Program-made: the position numbers and the translations under genes | Notes under the pieces: generated by a model | What the model saw: only the letters and a program-made list of their open reading frames with translations | What the model was told of the DNA's origin: nothing | Database searches by the model: none | Assembly: GCA_001642005.1 (NCBI GenBank) | Contig: LWCA01000166.1 | Coordinates: forward strand, 1-45,437 | From: Intoshia linei | Lineage: Eukaryota; Orthonectida; Rhopaluridae | DNA length: 45,437 nucleotides | Reading direction: 5' to 3' | Part shown: piece after piece, positions 30,857 through 42,384 of the stretch | Layout of the letters: every line of letters begins with the position of its first letter | Numbering within the stretch: the stretch's first letter is position 1

Positions 30857-33180
30857 ATGGCTAAATCTAAAAAAAAAGCCAAAACGATAAACTCTAAAAC
30901 TGACGAACAAAATTCTAGAGAAATAATACAATCATACAAGTATTTTAATCAATGTTTGTTACTATTTGTATAGAAATGGCTTTATTCGAGAAAAAATCAA
31001 TGAAAGACAAAAAGATTTGGACGTTATACTCAAACACGTTGAAATTAATAGTGATAGGGTATTTTCACAGATTTTTATTAATCTTTTCACGTATCGTCAT
31101 TGTAATTAATAACTGACTAGTTAAACAATACCATTTTACAAAAATTTAAAAAAATGACCAATCTGACAAATTTTTCATTGTTAAATTTTAATCACAGTTT
31201 TACTTTGATATAATTAGATTTTGTTTTGATGTCATTAATGACATCCATTTGGGATAATCATTTTTTAGTTGTATTATTTTTTTTACAAATCACTTAAAAT
31301 TGTTTCGAACAATCGGGTTTCATCCAGAGGTTTCATACGTAATTTTTAATAAATGACATTCCATGTCCTTAGGGCAAACCAAAACAACAATTGGTGTATA
31401 TTATTGAGTTTAGTTACAAGAATTATTGGAAAACCAAAGAATTATCGTCGATGATTTATTAAAAAAAACAAACGAAAACCGAAAAAAAGGCTATTTTTTG
31501 TCACCCGATGAAAATATAAATCAAGTGAGCAACGAAGACGTTATTAGCGCATTAATAAAAAAGTGGAAAATTGTAAAATCTGAAGAAGAAAGTATAATAG
31601 GTTTCCAAATTAAAAATTATATTAAGCATTGTAATTTCAAAAATTTTTATCTGGGATAAAAGAAACAATTTTTAGCTATTAAAACCTTTTTTGTAATAAA
31701 CATTAAAATTATTTTACATATTTGATAAATTGATGACCATTTACAATTAAAATAGAAATAAATGAAAAAATATGCAACAATAATACCAAGATTGTACAAA
31801 TTAAGGAAAAAGTTGTTTATTGGCAAGAGTTTATAAATACAGGAAACAATAAACAAAAAAATATAATAAAAAGTTTTAAAAAGCAGCTAATTGAAATTAA
31901 TACCTTTTTCGATGAAATGGCAAGTAAATTTAACACAATTAAATACATAACATGTACATAACAAATTGAAAAATTATATATTTAAGATAAAATTAAAGAA
32001 TCCACAGAGAACATTGATGTAGAATATGAACAAATGAGTCTTGATAACTCTAAAAATGAGAAAAAAAAAGCAGTGGACAATGTTATGGCTTTAGTCAATG
32101 ACACCACCGTTTCTTTACTCAAAGATAACGATTGGTTAAAAATACAAGTATTAGAAATTTCATTGTAACTTTATCAATAACATTTAAGGATGAAACTCAA
32201 AATAATATCGTCAATCGATTATTAGTAGAAATTGAAGACCTTGAACTGGAAAATATCACAATGAATGAAACCATAAACAAAGTTAATTTGTTAAATTTGA
32301 ACATGGAAAGGTTTGTACCGTGTAATAAATATAATTAAAATTTAGAGATGATAAAATGTACATTTTTCGGGATAAACAACCATTAGACAGTAATCTTGTA
32401 ATGGACAGTGACATCAACAGAATTAGCGAACTCGTTGATGTTAACAAAAATGATCCACAAAACTATCTACCCTACCTAAACTATTTATCAGGCATACCAA
32501 ATCAATGTTCAAACAATTATTTGTCTAAACCAGAGGTATTTTATTAAAAATAAGGATAAATATTGGGAGTAACTTTGTAGTCGTATGTTTCGAAGATTTT
32601 ATGTTAAAGTTAAAACTGATAGTCAGGTGTTTCATAGATAATACATTACTGAGAAATCATTAGTTTTATCTATACTTGACTTTATTAAATTTTTCTTGAA
32701 TGCGATCATTGTGATTATATTTCAGTTTATCGCGATTAGAAATATATATTTAGATAGTTTAAACTTTTTTGATTATAAAATTCATTTTAAAAATGACAAA
32801 TTGGCATCTAAAGTCGACCATTCTACTAATTTTTTACAAATTATGAAAGAAAACATCTTATTTTCAAAATAGTCATAATTATTAGATTTACTATTTGATT
32901 AGAATAAGCTGATTAAAAATTTAAATTTATAAATTTTTATATTTCATAATAAAAAATACATACAACCATAAAAAGTTGTATAGAAATGTAAATGAATTAT
33001 ATTTAGAAATTAGAGCCATTAGGAGATTTGGAAATGGCAACATTACATGTGGTAGGAGAAAAGAAACAAATTTATGAATCTCAAGTAGAAGAAACAAATT
33101 CTAACATTTCAAATCCAGATTATTCATCAAGCTTAGATAGCCTAGTCACTATAAATTCGAAACAAATGTACATTAGGTGA
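30857..33180 (+). CDS. CCDC83: CCDC83-like coiled-coil protein
   Basis: Eight exons join in phase to 389 aa: 30857-30939, 30974-31058, 31414-31600, 31756-31923, 31987-32147, 32189-32310, 32346-32535, 33007-33180. The protein is mostly coiled coil after a basic start (MAKSKKKAK). SNEDVISALIKKWKIVKSEE, KVVYWQEFINTGNNKQ, LLKDNDWLK and LLVEIEDLELENITMNETIN match, in order and spacing, my recollection of vertebrate CCDC83 (EDVEEAMKEKWKFERDQE, YWEEYKNVGSERH, ENDWLKKEV, ELEAENL). The C-terminal LEPLGDLEMATLHVVGEKKQ parallels its LGPLGVKLMSVESKK. The function of CCDC83 is not established. It starts 118 bp after the MEC-8-like gene on the same strand, and its stop is 20 bp from that of the convergent p31comet-like gene. 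Confidence 0.78.
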
Positions 33181-33200
33181 AAGTGTATTGATAAATAAAA

Positions 33201-34174
33201 TTAAAAACCTGAAATCATCATATTAATTTTGTTCCATTCATATGAATATGCTACAATTTTGGAGATATCTGTAATATCAATATGAACAGGAGGTGAAGAT
33301 GTTTCAACTTGGTCAATTTTAATTTTTTCGACAATATTTTTGGTTCCTCCATAACTGTCATTCATTTCATCACTGGTAAAGCTGACCATCCCTTGTTCAG
33401 TATCTCGATTGTAAGGTTCAGAGAGTGAAATATGTAACTGTTCAAACATTTTTCCACCCTCTTTAGAAACAATCAAAGAATTATCTGCACTACCTGCTTC
33501 TTCACAATCATAATTATACTCAATGTGAATAATTTTTCGATTTCCAATAAAATTCAAACCAAAATTGTCGGGCATGACTTGTAAAAAGGACATTAACGGT
33601 TTTTTCAAATGTGGATCTATATGTTGACTTGGGAAATGACGATCTCGCCCCAAATAAATGTAAAAAAACACCTTTCCAGTAGATAATACGGTATCTTGTT
33701 CTTTTTCTATACAGGTCAAATTATGATGGATCATTCTGCGACAGTTTCCCATTGATACAAGTCGATTATAACGCAATTTATTTTTAGGAAATTTCCAAAC
33801 ATACGTTTCTTTTGCTGCAGAAGGGTTATTTCCTAATACCATAACAAGCTTCGATAAATCATAATCTGAAGACCAAATATTTATAAGAATTCTAAAAAGT
33901 AAGTTTAATTTTTCCTTAAATTGTTCTGCATTTCTAATGAATTTTATGTATTTGTTTTTCTTGATAAGTGAACTTTCCGTCTTTATTTTTATCTGACACA
34001 AATATATAAATTATAACAAAGGTTTACTCTAATGTTTTCAATGTTTTTGATTAAAATGTCGTAAGCCTGTGGAATTTGTCCTCTGCTGTACAGAATGTAT
34101 CTGATTGATTCAATTAAAAGATGAGGACGCATTGCCGATTCGACGTATCCTTTAAAATTAATATCAAATTTCAT
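33201..34174 (-). CDS. MAD2L1BP: p31comet / MAD2L1-binding protein-like
   Basis: Two exons, 34174-34028 and 33992-33201, joined across a 35-nt GT-AG intron, give 312 aa from the ATG at 34174. An ATG at 34234 would add 20 residues (MTICESERYFKFLIFYIKPI); the downstream one fits the family start better. VESAMRPHLLIESIRYILYS then RGQIPQAYDIL corresponds to the segment read in vertebrates as LLxxIxxQRxQLPLPYEQL. DLSKLVMVLGNNPSAAKETY parallels VLILLGGNALSPKEFYEL. DRHFPSQHIDPHLKKPLMSF follows. p31comet is a HORMA-fold partner of MAD2 that, with the ATPase TRIP13, dismantles the mitotic checkpoint complex. The similarity is by recalled motifs; the C-terminal third is weakly matched. Confidence 0.62.
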
Positions 34175-34623
34175 AATAGGCTTGATATAAAATATTAAAA
34201 ATTTAAAATAGCGCTCACTTTCACAAATAGTCATGCCATTTATAATAAACTATCTTTACCGATTTATAATAAATTTTACTCATACAAAATTTTTGATTCA
34301 TGTCAAAAAGTTTTAAATCAAGTTTTAATCTATAAAACATTGTAAAATACTGAATTCTTCAACGCGGTCATCAGCAGTACTATACAAATTTGTCAATAAG
34401 TTTAACGAAAATATTACACCCAAAAAAAAAGAAACTTGGCAAATTAAAAAAGTTTAATTTTCACTTTTTCGTGTTCGCTAGAATGGGGTAAAAAATCTAA
34501 GATTACTTTTTTTACTATTTTATTTATTAAATTCAGTGAAACATTCATATTGAAATTCTAAAATAGACAACCATATAATTGAATTATTTAACGCAAATTA
34601 GTTATATACAAAAAACGTTGAAT

Positions 34624-35122
34624 ATGATATCATTTAAACACATTTTATTCCTACAGTGTCTTACAACTTGTTCAGCATGGGGAAATTTAAAAATGTTTAA
34701 GAAAAAATCAACTTGTAAGTCAACAAAATTAATTTAATATATTATTAGGCCCACTCTATCAAGTTACCGTTAAAAGTCGGCATGATTTCATTTTACCCTG
34801 CTTAAACAATAAGTTATTACAATATTAACGTTTAAAGCTCACTTTTAGCAAATTTATGAATGTTGTGAGAGTATATGTATGGAATTTTACTGGACATTTC
34901 CATGAGTCACAAAACATCCAAGAATCGACAAATTTCAAAAAATCAGTTGATTCATTTCAAATTACATACGATTACAGTTTAATTGTTCAGTTTGTTAAAA
35001 ATTCCAACATTACCGGTATTCTCAAGTGTCATTACAATAATGTGTGTTTGTCTTCTTATATTGTTTCGTGTATGCAGTTTTATTATTTACCTTTTATTTA
35101 TTTTGTAATTATATCTATTTAG
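34624..35122 (+). CDS. Small Ig-domain membrane protein, unrecognised
   Basis: Exons 34624-34714, 34749-34812 and 34849-35122 (introns 34 and 36 nt) join in phase to 142 aa. An N-terminal signal peptide (MISFKHILFLQCLTTCSAWG) is followed by one V-set-like Ig domain: Cys48 (FILPC), Trp63 (VYVWNF), and Cys112 in SLIVQFVKNSNITGILKCHY, which has the L-x-I-x-x-V...G-x-x-x-C strand E-F pattern. Possible N-glycosylation sites are N64 and N105. A C-terminal hydrophobic segment (residues 117-142, VCLSSYIVSCMQFYYLPFIY then FVIISI) would anchor it with almost no cytoplasmic tail. An optional 36-nt GT-AG intron at 35015-35082 region (GTGTGTTTG...ATGCAG) would shorten this anchor without changing the frame. 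I know no clear orthologue. The gene is divergent from the p31comet-like gene. Confidence 0.65.
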
Positions 35123-36577
35123 ATGACAGAAATCCAATACAATTAAAAACATTTGGTAATTTTTAAGATTTATATCAGAACTGGAACAATGGTTTCTGCG
35201 TTGATTTTTTCAAAAAAATTTAAAAAAATTTGTAATTTTGACCGCGGAGAAAAATAGTGGCTACCCGTTCTAAATATTTTCATCTCAGATGGTAACAGTT
35301 TTAAATAACTGATAAAATTTTTATAAATTCAAACCATAATTTAATCAGGTTTCAACGATTTTTTAATTAGGATTTTGATTTTTAAATAGTCTGAGTAGAC
35401 CTAGTGTGTTGGTGTGTTTTCGACTTGTACTAAACATTTTGACGCTATTAAATAGTGTACAAAAAGTTTTTTTTCATTTTTTTCTATATTTACTTACCTG
35501 CCAAAATTATACATCCTAATAAATAGCGTATCGAAATAAGTTGTTAATTTTTTATAAAATCATTAATATAACATCAAAAAAAATTTGATCAGGGTTCCTA
35601 CACTTTTTTCACCAGGACAAAATTGAATTTATATACAAATAAATTTATTAAGTAATTTTATTTTTTTCTGAATATTTGTAATGTATAATTTTTAATAATA
35701 CTTCAAGTATTAGGAAGGCTACCATTCAGCACCATAGAGTAAGACTATAATCAATAAATATGTATTTTTTAATATTGCATTTTAGATATGTTGATATATT
35801 TAACATATCTTACAGTTCAATACATTTTTGGATTTATTTTTTGTATATTTTCAATGATAGTATATAAAATGAAATTTTTGTAAATAAAAAGTAAACTTTT
35901 GCAAGGTTTCTGTTAAACTTAAAATTCTACTAACCTCTTAATAATTTTCGAAAACATAGTTCTAATATACCTCCAGTAACTAATACATTGATAACGGTAA
36001 AAACGAAAAAATTTAAAATTAAAAATTTTTGAAACCTAAATTTTAGAATTCTCAGTAAAAAAATACAAACTATTCTTATTATTAACAATATGTAATTTGA
36101 AAAATTTGAATTGACTAGAGTTTTGTACTTTTAGTAATTTGAGGTTTTGATCATGAAGATGTATATTTCTTAGATTTTAGAAATATTATATTTAAGACTT
36201 GGAATGAAATTTACGATAAACAAATATTGAATGAAAAAACGTGTATCAAAATTTATCCCTTTTAAAATTGTCATAATTTATACAAGATTTGTATAAAATA
36301 TTTCGCTGACATCTCGAAAATTATACGGACCTTCAGGAATTCGTAAGCACTACTTTAAATATATTTTTTTAATCAACTTTTCTTAAGTTTTATAGGAGAA
36401 TTTTTAATATTTATTACAGAATTGTCAGATGTTTGGAATTTATCACAAAGCATGTACGACCGTTAATTATTATTTATAAAACCCCATTTTTATTCCACCA
36501 TTAATAAAATGTACATGTCCATAAGTGATAATAAGAAATACCATTTCAGACACCCTGGGAAAATCGATTGACCAACC
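35123..36577. other. Intergenic, no gene seen
   Basis: About 1.45 kb of AT-rich sequence with homopolymer runs. A GAGGTTTTGATCATGAAGAT motif near 36142 resembles part of the repeat at 25133-25150. No open frame of note. Confidence 0.5.
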
Positions 36578-37010
36578 CTAAAAGGTTAAAACCTTAACTG
36601 CAGTTTTCCTTTTAGGGTTAGTAAAACTGAAATTTTCCCTAAAGGTTTGGTAAAACTAATTTTTCTATTTTAGGATTGGTAAGACTAAATTTTTTTTTAA
36701 GGATTGATAAATCTGGAATTTTCCCCTAAACAGTTGGTAAAACTCGACTTTTTCCCTTAGAGTTTGGTAAAACGAAAATTTCCCCTAAATGGTTGTTAAA
36801 ACTAAATTTTTCCTTTTAGGGTTGGTAAAACTGGAATTTTCCTTGTAGAGTTTGGAAGAACTAGCTTTTTCGTTTTAGGATTGGTAATACTGGAATTTTC
36901 CCTAAATGGTTGTTAAAACTTAATTTTTCCCTTACAGGTTGATGAAACTGAAATTTTTTCTAAATGATTTAAACCACGAATTTTCTCTAAAGGGTTGGTA
37001 AATTATGATT
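36578..37010. repeat. Degenerate tandem repeat, ~35 bp unit
   Basis: About a dozen imperfect units with consensus near TTAGGGTTGGTAAAACTGAA then TTTTCCC(T)AAA, alternating TTTTAGG and CCCTAAA junctions. Units differ by indels, so this is an old minisatellite. Similar words (GTTTGGTAAAAATGGATTTT) are found inside the hAT-type element at 12358-13342. Confidence 0.8.
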
Positions 37011-37410
37011 TTTAGTAAAATTGGTTGGATTTAAGTAGACACCTTTTATTAAATTACGACATAAAAAAATGAAACTATACGTAAATATTTATGGAAAACT
37101 TAATGCCACACTAAACAAGCCTAATGTTCGCTAATAATGGTAAATGTGCTAGACAATGAATCCTGCTTGATTGATATTGAAAAGTAAAAATGCCTTTTAC
37201 TGGCGATTCGTTGATTGGTATTCATTCATGCGATAAAACATAAAAAAACCAGTAAATGTATTGGCTAACGGGCTAACAAAACCATGCGAACGTAGCTTAA
37301 TTGTTTTAAAATTAGTAGACAACTGGTAGTTAATATTTTTGGAATTGAAAAAAATTTTCACAATTTATACATCGTTTGTCTTTTAATCGCGTGTATTCTA
37401 AGTTAAAATT
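37011..37410. other. Upstream region of the Y-box gene
   Basis: 400 bp of non-coding sequence between the minisatellite and the Y-box start codon; it presumably contains the promoter. No specific motif identified. Confidence 0.5.
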
Positions 37411-38847
37411 ATGGTCCTTGTAAGAAGCGATTGTATCACACAGAACACTGTTCAACCTGTCGTATACAATGATCCAAATTATTATCAAATGAAGGAAAGC
37501 TATGGAGGGGTAAATCAAAGCGAAAGATGCGTAGTGGGTATATATTTAAATATTTTCTGTGCGTTAATTTCAACTTGCTAGCATTCAACATATCGGGTAC
37601 GGTTAAATGGTTCAACGTAAAAAGAGGATACGGATTTGTAAAGAGGTTGAATATAAAGTAATATTAAATGACAAAATTTTAGGAACGACGTGAATCAGGA
37701 CATTTTTATCCATCAGGTAATAATTATCAAACATGTTTAAATATTTATAGACGTCAATAAAAAAAAATAATCCAAAAAAGTATTTAAAAAGCGTCGATGA
37801 CGGAGAAATTATTGAGTTTGATATTTTGCAGACAAGAAAGGGCCTCGAAGCGATAAATGTTACAGGTCCAAACAATGCGGCCGTTAGGGGAAGTAGATAT
37901 GCTCCGAATCGATTTAATACCAGTTTATCAAGTCGAAAACCGATATACGTGACTCGAAGGCGGCGTAGTAGAAGTTTGAGTGCTGGACCAGTCAAGGAAA
38001 AAGCTCATTTAGAAGACTCGTCTGTAGTATTTACAAAAGAAAATAATGGTACATTGACAGTAACACGGTCATACAAGAATAGTACTGCAAACGTAAAGCA
38101 ACCCGTGACCTCAAACTATCAAAGTGATTCTGATTTGCCCGTTTTGCAAAACGTGGAGTTTAGAGTAATTTTCGATAATAATATCATATATTGTCCTTTA
38201 GGACCATTTTTTGAGAACTTTGCAAAATTCTTACATAAACGGTTATAAAGCTGCTCAGCTCAAGTTGAAACCTGTTTATCACAGTTCATCTGAAATCACA
38301 ATAAGTGCAATAAGAAATTCAAAAATCTTGTATAACGAAATTTGTCAGTCTATGGTCAAAGACGGTATTGCTACAAAATTATCAGTCAATGTTCCTTCGG
38401 GTCACGTAATTTCCTATTTTTAGATTTATTTTTTGATATTATTATTTTCAGAATCAGAATCATAGTCAAAGTCACAATCAAAGTCAGACCACGAATGTGA
38501 CTTCAAACTTACCAATTCAAAACGGGCGATATGTTTATAATCATGATACGGGACATCAAATATTGATTGTAAACGATAAGCAATATGAAAAATTTGTCAA
38601 GAATGGCCAATTTACGCCAAGTTTCTATATTATATTAATTTTAATTTAAACATTAGCTTATGGGACGGTGTATAAGGGCTCAAAGAATGACAATATCAAT
38701 TCGACTTTATCTTCTAGTAAAAAAAACATGAGTGTTCAAGCTGGAATTTCTAAACACCAAAAGACAATTTCTCCAGACTCTGCCGTTAAAATGGGTTCTT
38801 CCGTCAATACTAGTTCGAGGGCTTCAGCCGAATACAATGATCGTTAA
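37411..38847 (+). CDS. Y-box (cold-shock domain) protein
   Basis: Seven exons join in phase to 400 aa: 37411-37537, 37582-37645, 37683-37716, 37751-38164, 38202-38405, 38452-38620, 38657-38847; introns are 44, 37, 34, 37, 46 and 36 nt. The cold-shock domain (about 46-125) contains [20 protein letters not shown] with RNP1 GYGFV, DIFIHQTSI with RNP2, and [20 protein letters not shown], followed by the Y-box extension [20 protein letters not shown]. An RS-like basic stretch ([11 protein letters not shown]) and a long S/N/Q/K-rich tail with HSQSHNQSQ follow. The usual alternating basic/acidic islands are not obvious. Y-box proteins package and translationally control mRNA, in the cytoplasm and nucleus. 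Its stop is 100 bp from that of the convergent gene. Confidence 0.93.
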
Positions 38848-38947
38848 GTTTAGTTAAATTTTTATTTTTATTTACATTGTTATTTATTAAATTAGTTTAC
38901 TTGGTATATTCTTTGTCTAAAAGTTTACACTCTGCATTTTGAAAAAT

Positions 38948-39689
38948 TTACTTGTAAATTTCAAACATTTCTTGTCGTAATTTTGATAATATCATATTTT
39001 CCTTGTTTGAATCATCTGGTTTATCTTGTAATGCAAGATTGTAAATTTCTTTTCTTTTTATCTAAAAGCAAAATAGAATGCATTACAAAAATGAATACTG
39101 AAACATTTTTATCGTCCATTTCACATTTTTCGTAAAGTTCCATAATGCCGTTCCAATCATGTATATCAGGGTGTAATTTCTACATTTTAAATATATTTAC
39201 ATTTTCAGTTGAATTGAACACTTGGATTAACCAAAATGTATAGTTTTAATTAACCTTTATAATTAGTTGGCAAGCATAATTTTTCCCTTCTTTTTTTGTG
39301 GCGGTTATCACCTTATATTTATGACATTATCATATATAATGAACAAAATACCGTTTCTTTCAAATCTCCAAATGTTAAAGTGGTTTCTATTTGTTTGTCA
39401 AGAATAGTGTGAGAAAATTTTAATTCGTTTGAAAGTGTACCCAAGTTTCTAAAAAATTGTAATGGTATAATATATTATTTAGTGCAATGTATTAAACGGG
39501 TCTCACAATCTAAACTAATTTGAAATTTCGAGGGTTTAAATTTGCGAAACGCTTATATGGAATTGACTTGTTATATAGAAATATTAACCTTTTTAAAAAT
39601 TCTTGCAAAATAGTAATTGGTAGCTTTGTTCCAGTTCTATCACACATTTCTGTGACACTTAGATTATCCACTTTAATATGTTTGAAAAA
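38948..39689 (-). CDS. Unidentified multi-exon gene (5' end not resolved)
   Basis: Five C-terminal exons join in phase on the minus strand: 39689-39589, 39448-39352, 39311-39255, 39179-39105, 39061-38948. Introns are 140, 40, 75 and 43 nt, all GT-AG. They encode about 147 aa: FFKHIKVDNLSVTEMCDRTG, TKLPITILQEFLKR, NLGTLSNELKFSHTILDKQI, TFGDLKETVITATKKEGKNY, KLHPDIHDWNGIMELYEKCE and a charged tail ending KLRQEMFEIYK. Mostly helical in appearance, no signal peptide or membrane segment. Sequence up to a candidate ATG at 39823 is partly open (MNIYFVEFFENEDISKLF) but I could not splice it in phase. I do not recognise the family. Confidence 0.6.
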
Positions 39690-40867
39690 CTACACATTAA
39701 AATAGCATTAATATACAAGTTGGACTCAAACTCTTATCTAGAAATTGGGAAAATTTATTTTTCGACACAAAACAATTTTGATATATCTTCGTTCTCAAAA
39801 AACTCCACAAAGTAGATATTCATTATTATTAAAAAGCTTATTTTTTTGAACCATTTTTTTCCAATGCACAATTTATGAAAAATTAAACTCATGTAGTATA
39901 TAATACGTACCGGGTACATTTTACTCTACCTAAAATTTTACAATTTTATAGAACAAGAAGCATACATATTAGCAAAATGTAAATGTACCATAAAATAATT
40001 GTCTCAAAATTAATAACATTCAGTAAGACTATTCAGTATCAACATTCAAGGATAAATAAAATAATTTTAGCCAAGAAAATATTTATTTTTAAAACCTCTT
40101 TGAAATGTGATGAATTTATATTTGAACGTTCATTATCACTAATATATTCTGGATATAGCATTTTCATTGTCATACATGCTAAATTTAAAAATAATAAAAT
40201 TAAAAATTAAATTAAATTGGTGGAATAAACATTCATTGTAAAGTGGTCACTTTTTAAAATTAAACATTGTATTTAAAACAAAAATAAGCAATAATTCCAC
40301 GAATAAATTATTTTTTTTACTATTTTGATGAATTCGGCGCACCACACTTTGGATCAGCCTGATGTACCGTGTACTATCGTTAATATAAGTAAACTACTTT
40401 GTACAAACATCGCTTAGTTCTACCGAGAGCGATTTTTCTATTTCTACTAAAAAAATAAAATCTTACATAAAATTCTACTATACACTATCACCAATCCTTT
40501 ACTTTACCTTTACCATACTTTACGTATATAAAATGTAATTTATGTGTGTCGCCGTTTATTTAAACCAAAAAAAGACCTGCGGACTCGCTGAGAAAGTTAA
40601 TTGCTTTAAAAGAATGGTTCCTAAACGTGTGAAGACATAATTTTTATTTATCAATTCTAAGATCATTAATTATATCAAATTTTTTGCTAATAAAATAATT
40701 TCCCCAAAAAAAGTGTAAATGAGCCATTCTCTAGCAAATAAATTATAATTATTTCAATTAAAGTGACCTACAGGAAATGATATCCAAGACTCATCTTCAT
40801 AGATAGACTTAAAATGCGCGTATGAAAGCGGGAAACATGGTTATTTTACACTATTTTACATACACAA
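39690..40867. other. Intergenic / unresolved 5' part of neighbouring gene
   Basis: Contains the likely first exons and promoter of the minus-strand gene to the left. A plus-strand 75-codon frame at 39983-40210 has unconvincing composition. 40241-40263 repeats 19246-19268, and TATGTGTGTCGCCGTTTATT near 40541 looks like a worn piece of the 24.8/25.9 kb repeat family. Confidence 0.45.
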
Positions 40868-41098
40868 TGTGCCAAAATATTATGCAAATCACTAAAAGTT
40901 GTGTAATTTAGTCTACAATTGATTAAAATTATATTTTTTTTGTCATTAATTGACATTTAATTAACTCAATATGTATTAAAAAAATAAATATATATTTAAT
41001 TCAAATAAAAAATTTTTATTTACATATTATCGTTTTTTTATATTGCCAATTATTATATTATATTATATTTTATATGTGTGCCAAAATATTATGCAAAT
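40868..41098. repeat. Two direct copies of a Tc1-type terminal motif
   Basis: TGTGCCAAAATATTATGCAA occurs at 40868 and again at 41077 in the same orientation. The second copy lies six bases before a Tc1-like transposase start, so it is the left terminus of that element; the first may be a solo or nested copy. The motif also relates to the MITE at 9281-9831. Confidence 0.75.
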
Positions 41099-41103
41099 TT
41101 TAA

Positions 41104-41770
41104 ATGGGAAAGAAAAACAACTTAAATATAGAAGAAAAGAACCATATAGTTGGTTTAATGGCAAGAGGAATAAGTACTCTACAAATATCATGATGTTTCG
41201 AACGTGATCATCGCACTATTAAAAAATGGTTAGAAGATCCGTCTAAAAAGAATGATAGGTCAAATAGTGGTTGAAATAAGATACTTTCACCTAGACAATT
41301 ATGAATTCTTAAAAAAGAAGTGATTTTGACACCACTTGCGACAAGTTTAAGATTATTTTCGGCTGGCAACATGAGAGATGTGCCTAGAAGCAGTCGATGT
41401 AGGGTTTTAAAATCTGTTGCATCTGTTAAAAAAGCTCTTAGAATACCGATTTTGAAGCCTATTCACAAAGAAAAAAAGATGAAATGGGCTAGAACCAATT
41501 TAAAGACAAATTTCCGACTAATGATGTATTAGGGCCAATTAAAGTTCCCAGTGGCGTGAAAATAAATTCGAAGTTGTAATAGTTATTATTATGATATTTT
41601 TAAATTTTCATATTTTATATTAATATTATATATTAATTTTTATATATGTTACACAGAATTTATGGCTCAACACTACATGCCTTGGTTGAATTCGAAGAAC
41701 GAAAATTTAAAAAATAATTGCATATTTATGCATGACAAAGTACCTTATTTATTTATTACTATTATTAAAC
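41104..41770 (+). pseudogene. Tc1-like transposase, interrupted
   Basis: Starts at an ATG (MGKKNNLNIEEKNHIVGLMA) and runs through a helix-turn-helix (RGISTLQIS, FERDHRTIKKWLEDPSKK). The 41320-41532 frame holds the second DNA-binding part (RDVPRSSRCRVLKSVASVKK then KEKKMKWARTNLK). Near 41690, MPWLNSKNENLKNNCIFMHD carries the region of the second catalytic Asp (FMHDNAP type). At least three in-frame stops and missing segments show it is dead. The right TIR is not found; the element is cut by the Merlin fragment. Confidence 0.75.
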
Positions 41771-41837
41771 TATGATATCACTCACTCTTCGAGTTCATGC
41801 ATTAGAACAAAACTCGTACATACATACAAAGTTGTAT

Positions 41838-42235
41838 AGACTGTGGAGGAATAATAAACTTCAACAAAAAAAGTACTGATGGATACAGGTGGCGCTGTCG
41901 AAAACCATGCACAAAGGAAATGTTCATACGATACGTTTATATATGTTTATACGATTAGCTACTTTTTTCAGCAAAGCCATTTATCCATTCCAAAAATTCT
42001 GAAGTTCATTTATTATTGGGCGTTCAATGTTGCTGCATTTAAACTCATAAATAGGAAGTTAAAAAGTCATCCACAACATGTGTTGATTGGAAAAACTTTA
42101 TGAGAGATATTTTTATCTCAATGATTATATATTATTCAGAAAGAATTGGGGGTCTGGCAGTGAGGTTCAAATTGACGAAACTCAATTCTCCAAAAGAAAG
42201 CACAACTGTGGACAATTATACCCAGATATATTGGA
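41838..42235 (+). mobile_element. Merlin (IS1016/ISXO2-like) transposase fragment
   Basis: Across two frames the sequence reads TDGYRWRCRKPCTKEMFIRY, TFFQQSHLSIPKILKFIYYW (then AFN), a spacer, and GSEVQIDETQFSKRKHNCGQ (then LYP). These are the zinc-ribbon tail, the helical segment (consensus FxxSxLxLxKxLxxIYYW) and the first catalytic block (VEIDESxFGKRK) of Merlin/ISXO2-type DDE transposases. Frames change between blocks, the rest of the DDE domain is missing, and the fragment abuts gypsy sequence. Confidence 0.75.
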
Positions 42236-42384
42236 TTGAAACCGATGAAAAAATTTTTGAAACAAAAAAAAATTGCTTACTTAAGTTAGCCATGGGCGAC
42301 CGTTCCCGTTTGCGTCTCAAACGCTGTGGCTCCGCTCAGTCTTATGCTGCGATAAAGAAGGAATTACATTCTTGAAATGAATCT

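Noticed and set aside
31647-31856. Antisense frame across CCDC83-like introns and exon 4
   Set aside because: It overlaps exons whose phase and motif order fit CCDC83; the antisense composition is low complexity.
27139-33180. Operon of DEK, MEC-8-like and CCDC83-like genes
   Set aside because: The three are on one strand and two are 118 bp apart, but the genes are functionally unrelated and I see no trans-splice acceptor directly before their start codons. Tight packing alone explains it.
36578-37010. CRISPR-like array
   Set aside because: Units are contiguous and degenerate with no unique spacers, so this is a minisatellite in an animal genome.
39983-40210. 75-codon plus-strand frame
   Set aside because: I/K/F-dominated composition without motif or neighbouring exons, typical of random AT-rich sequence.
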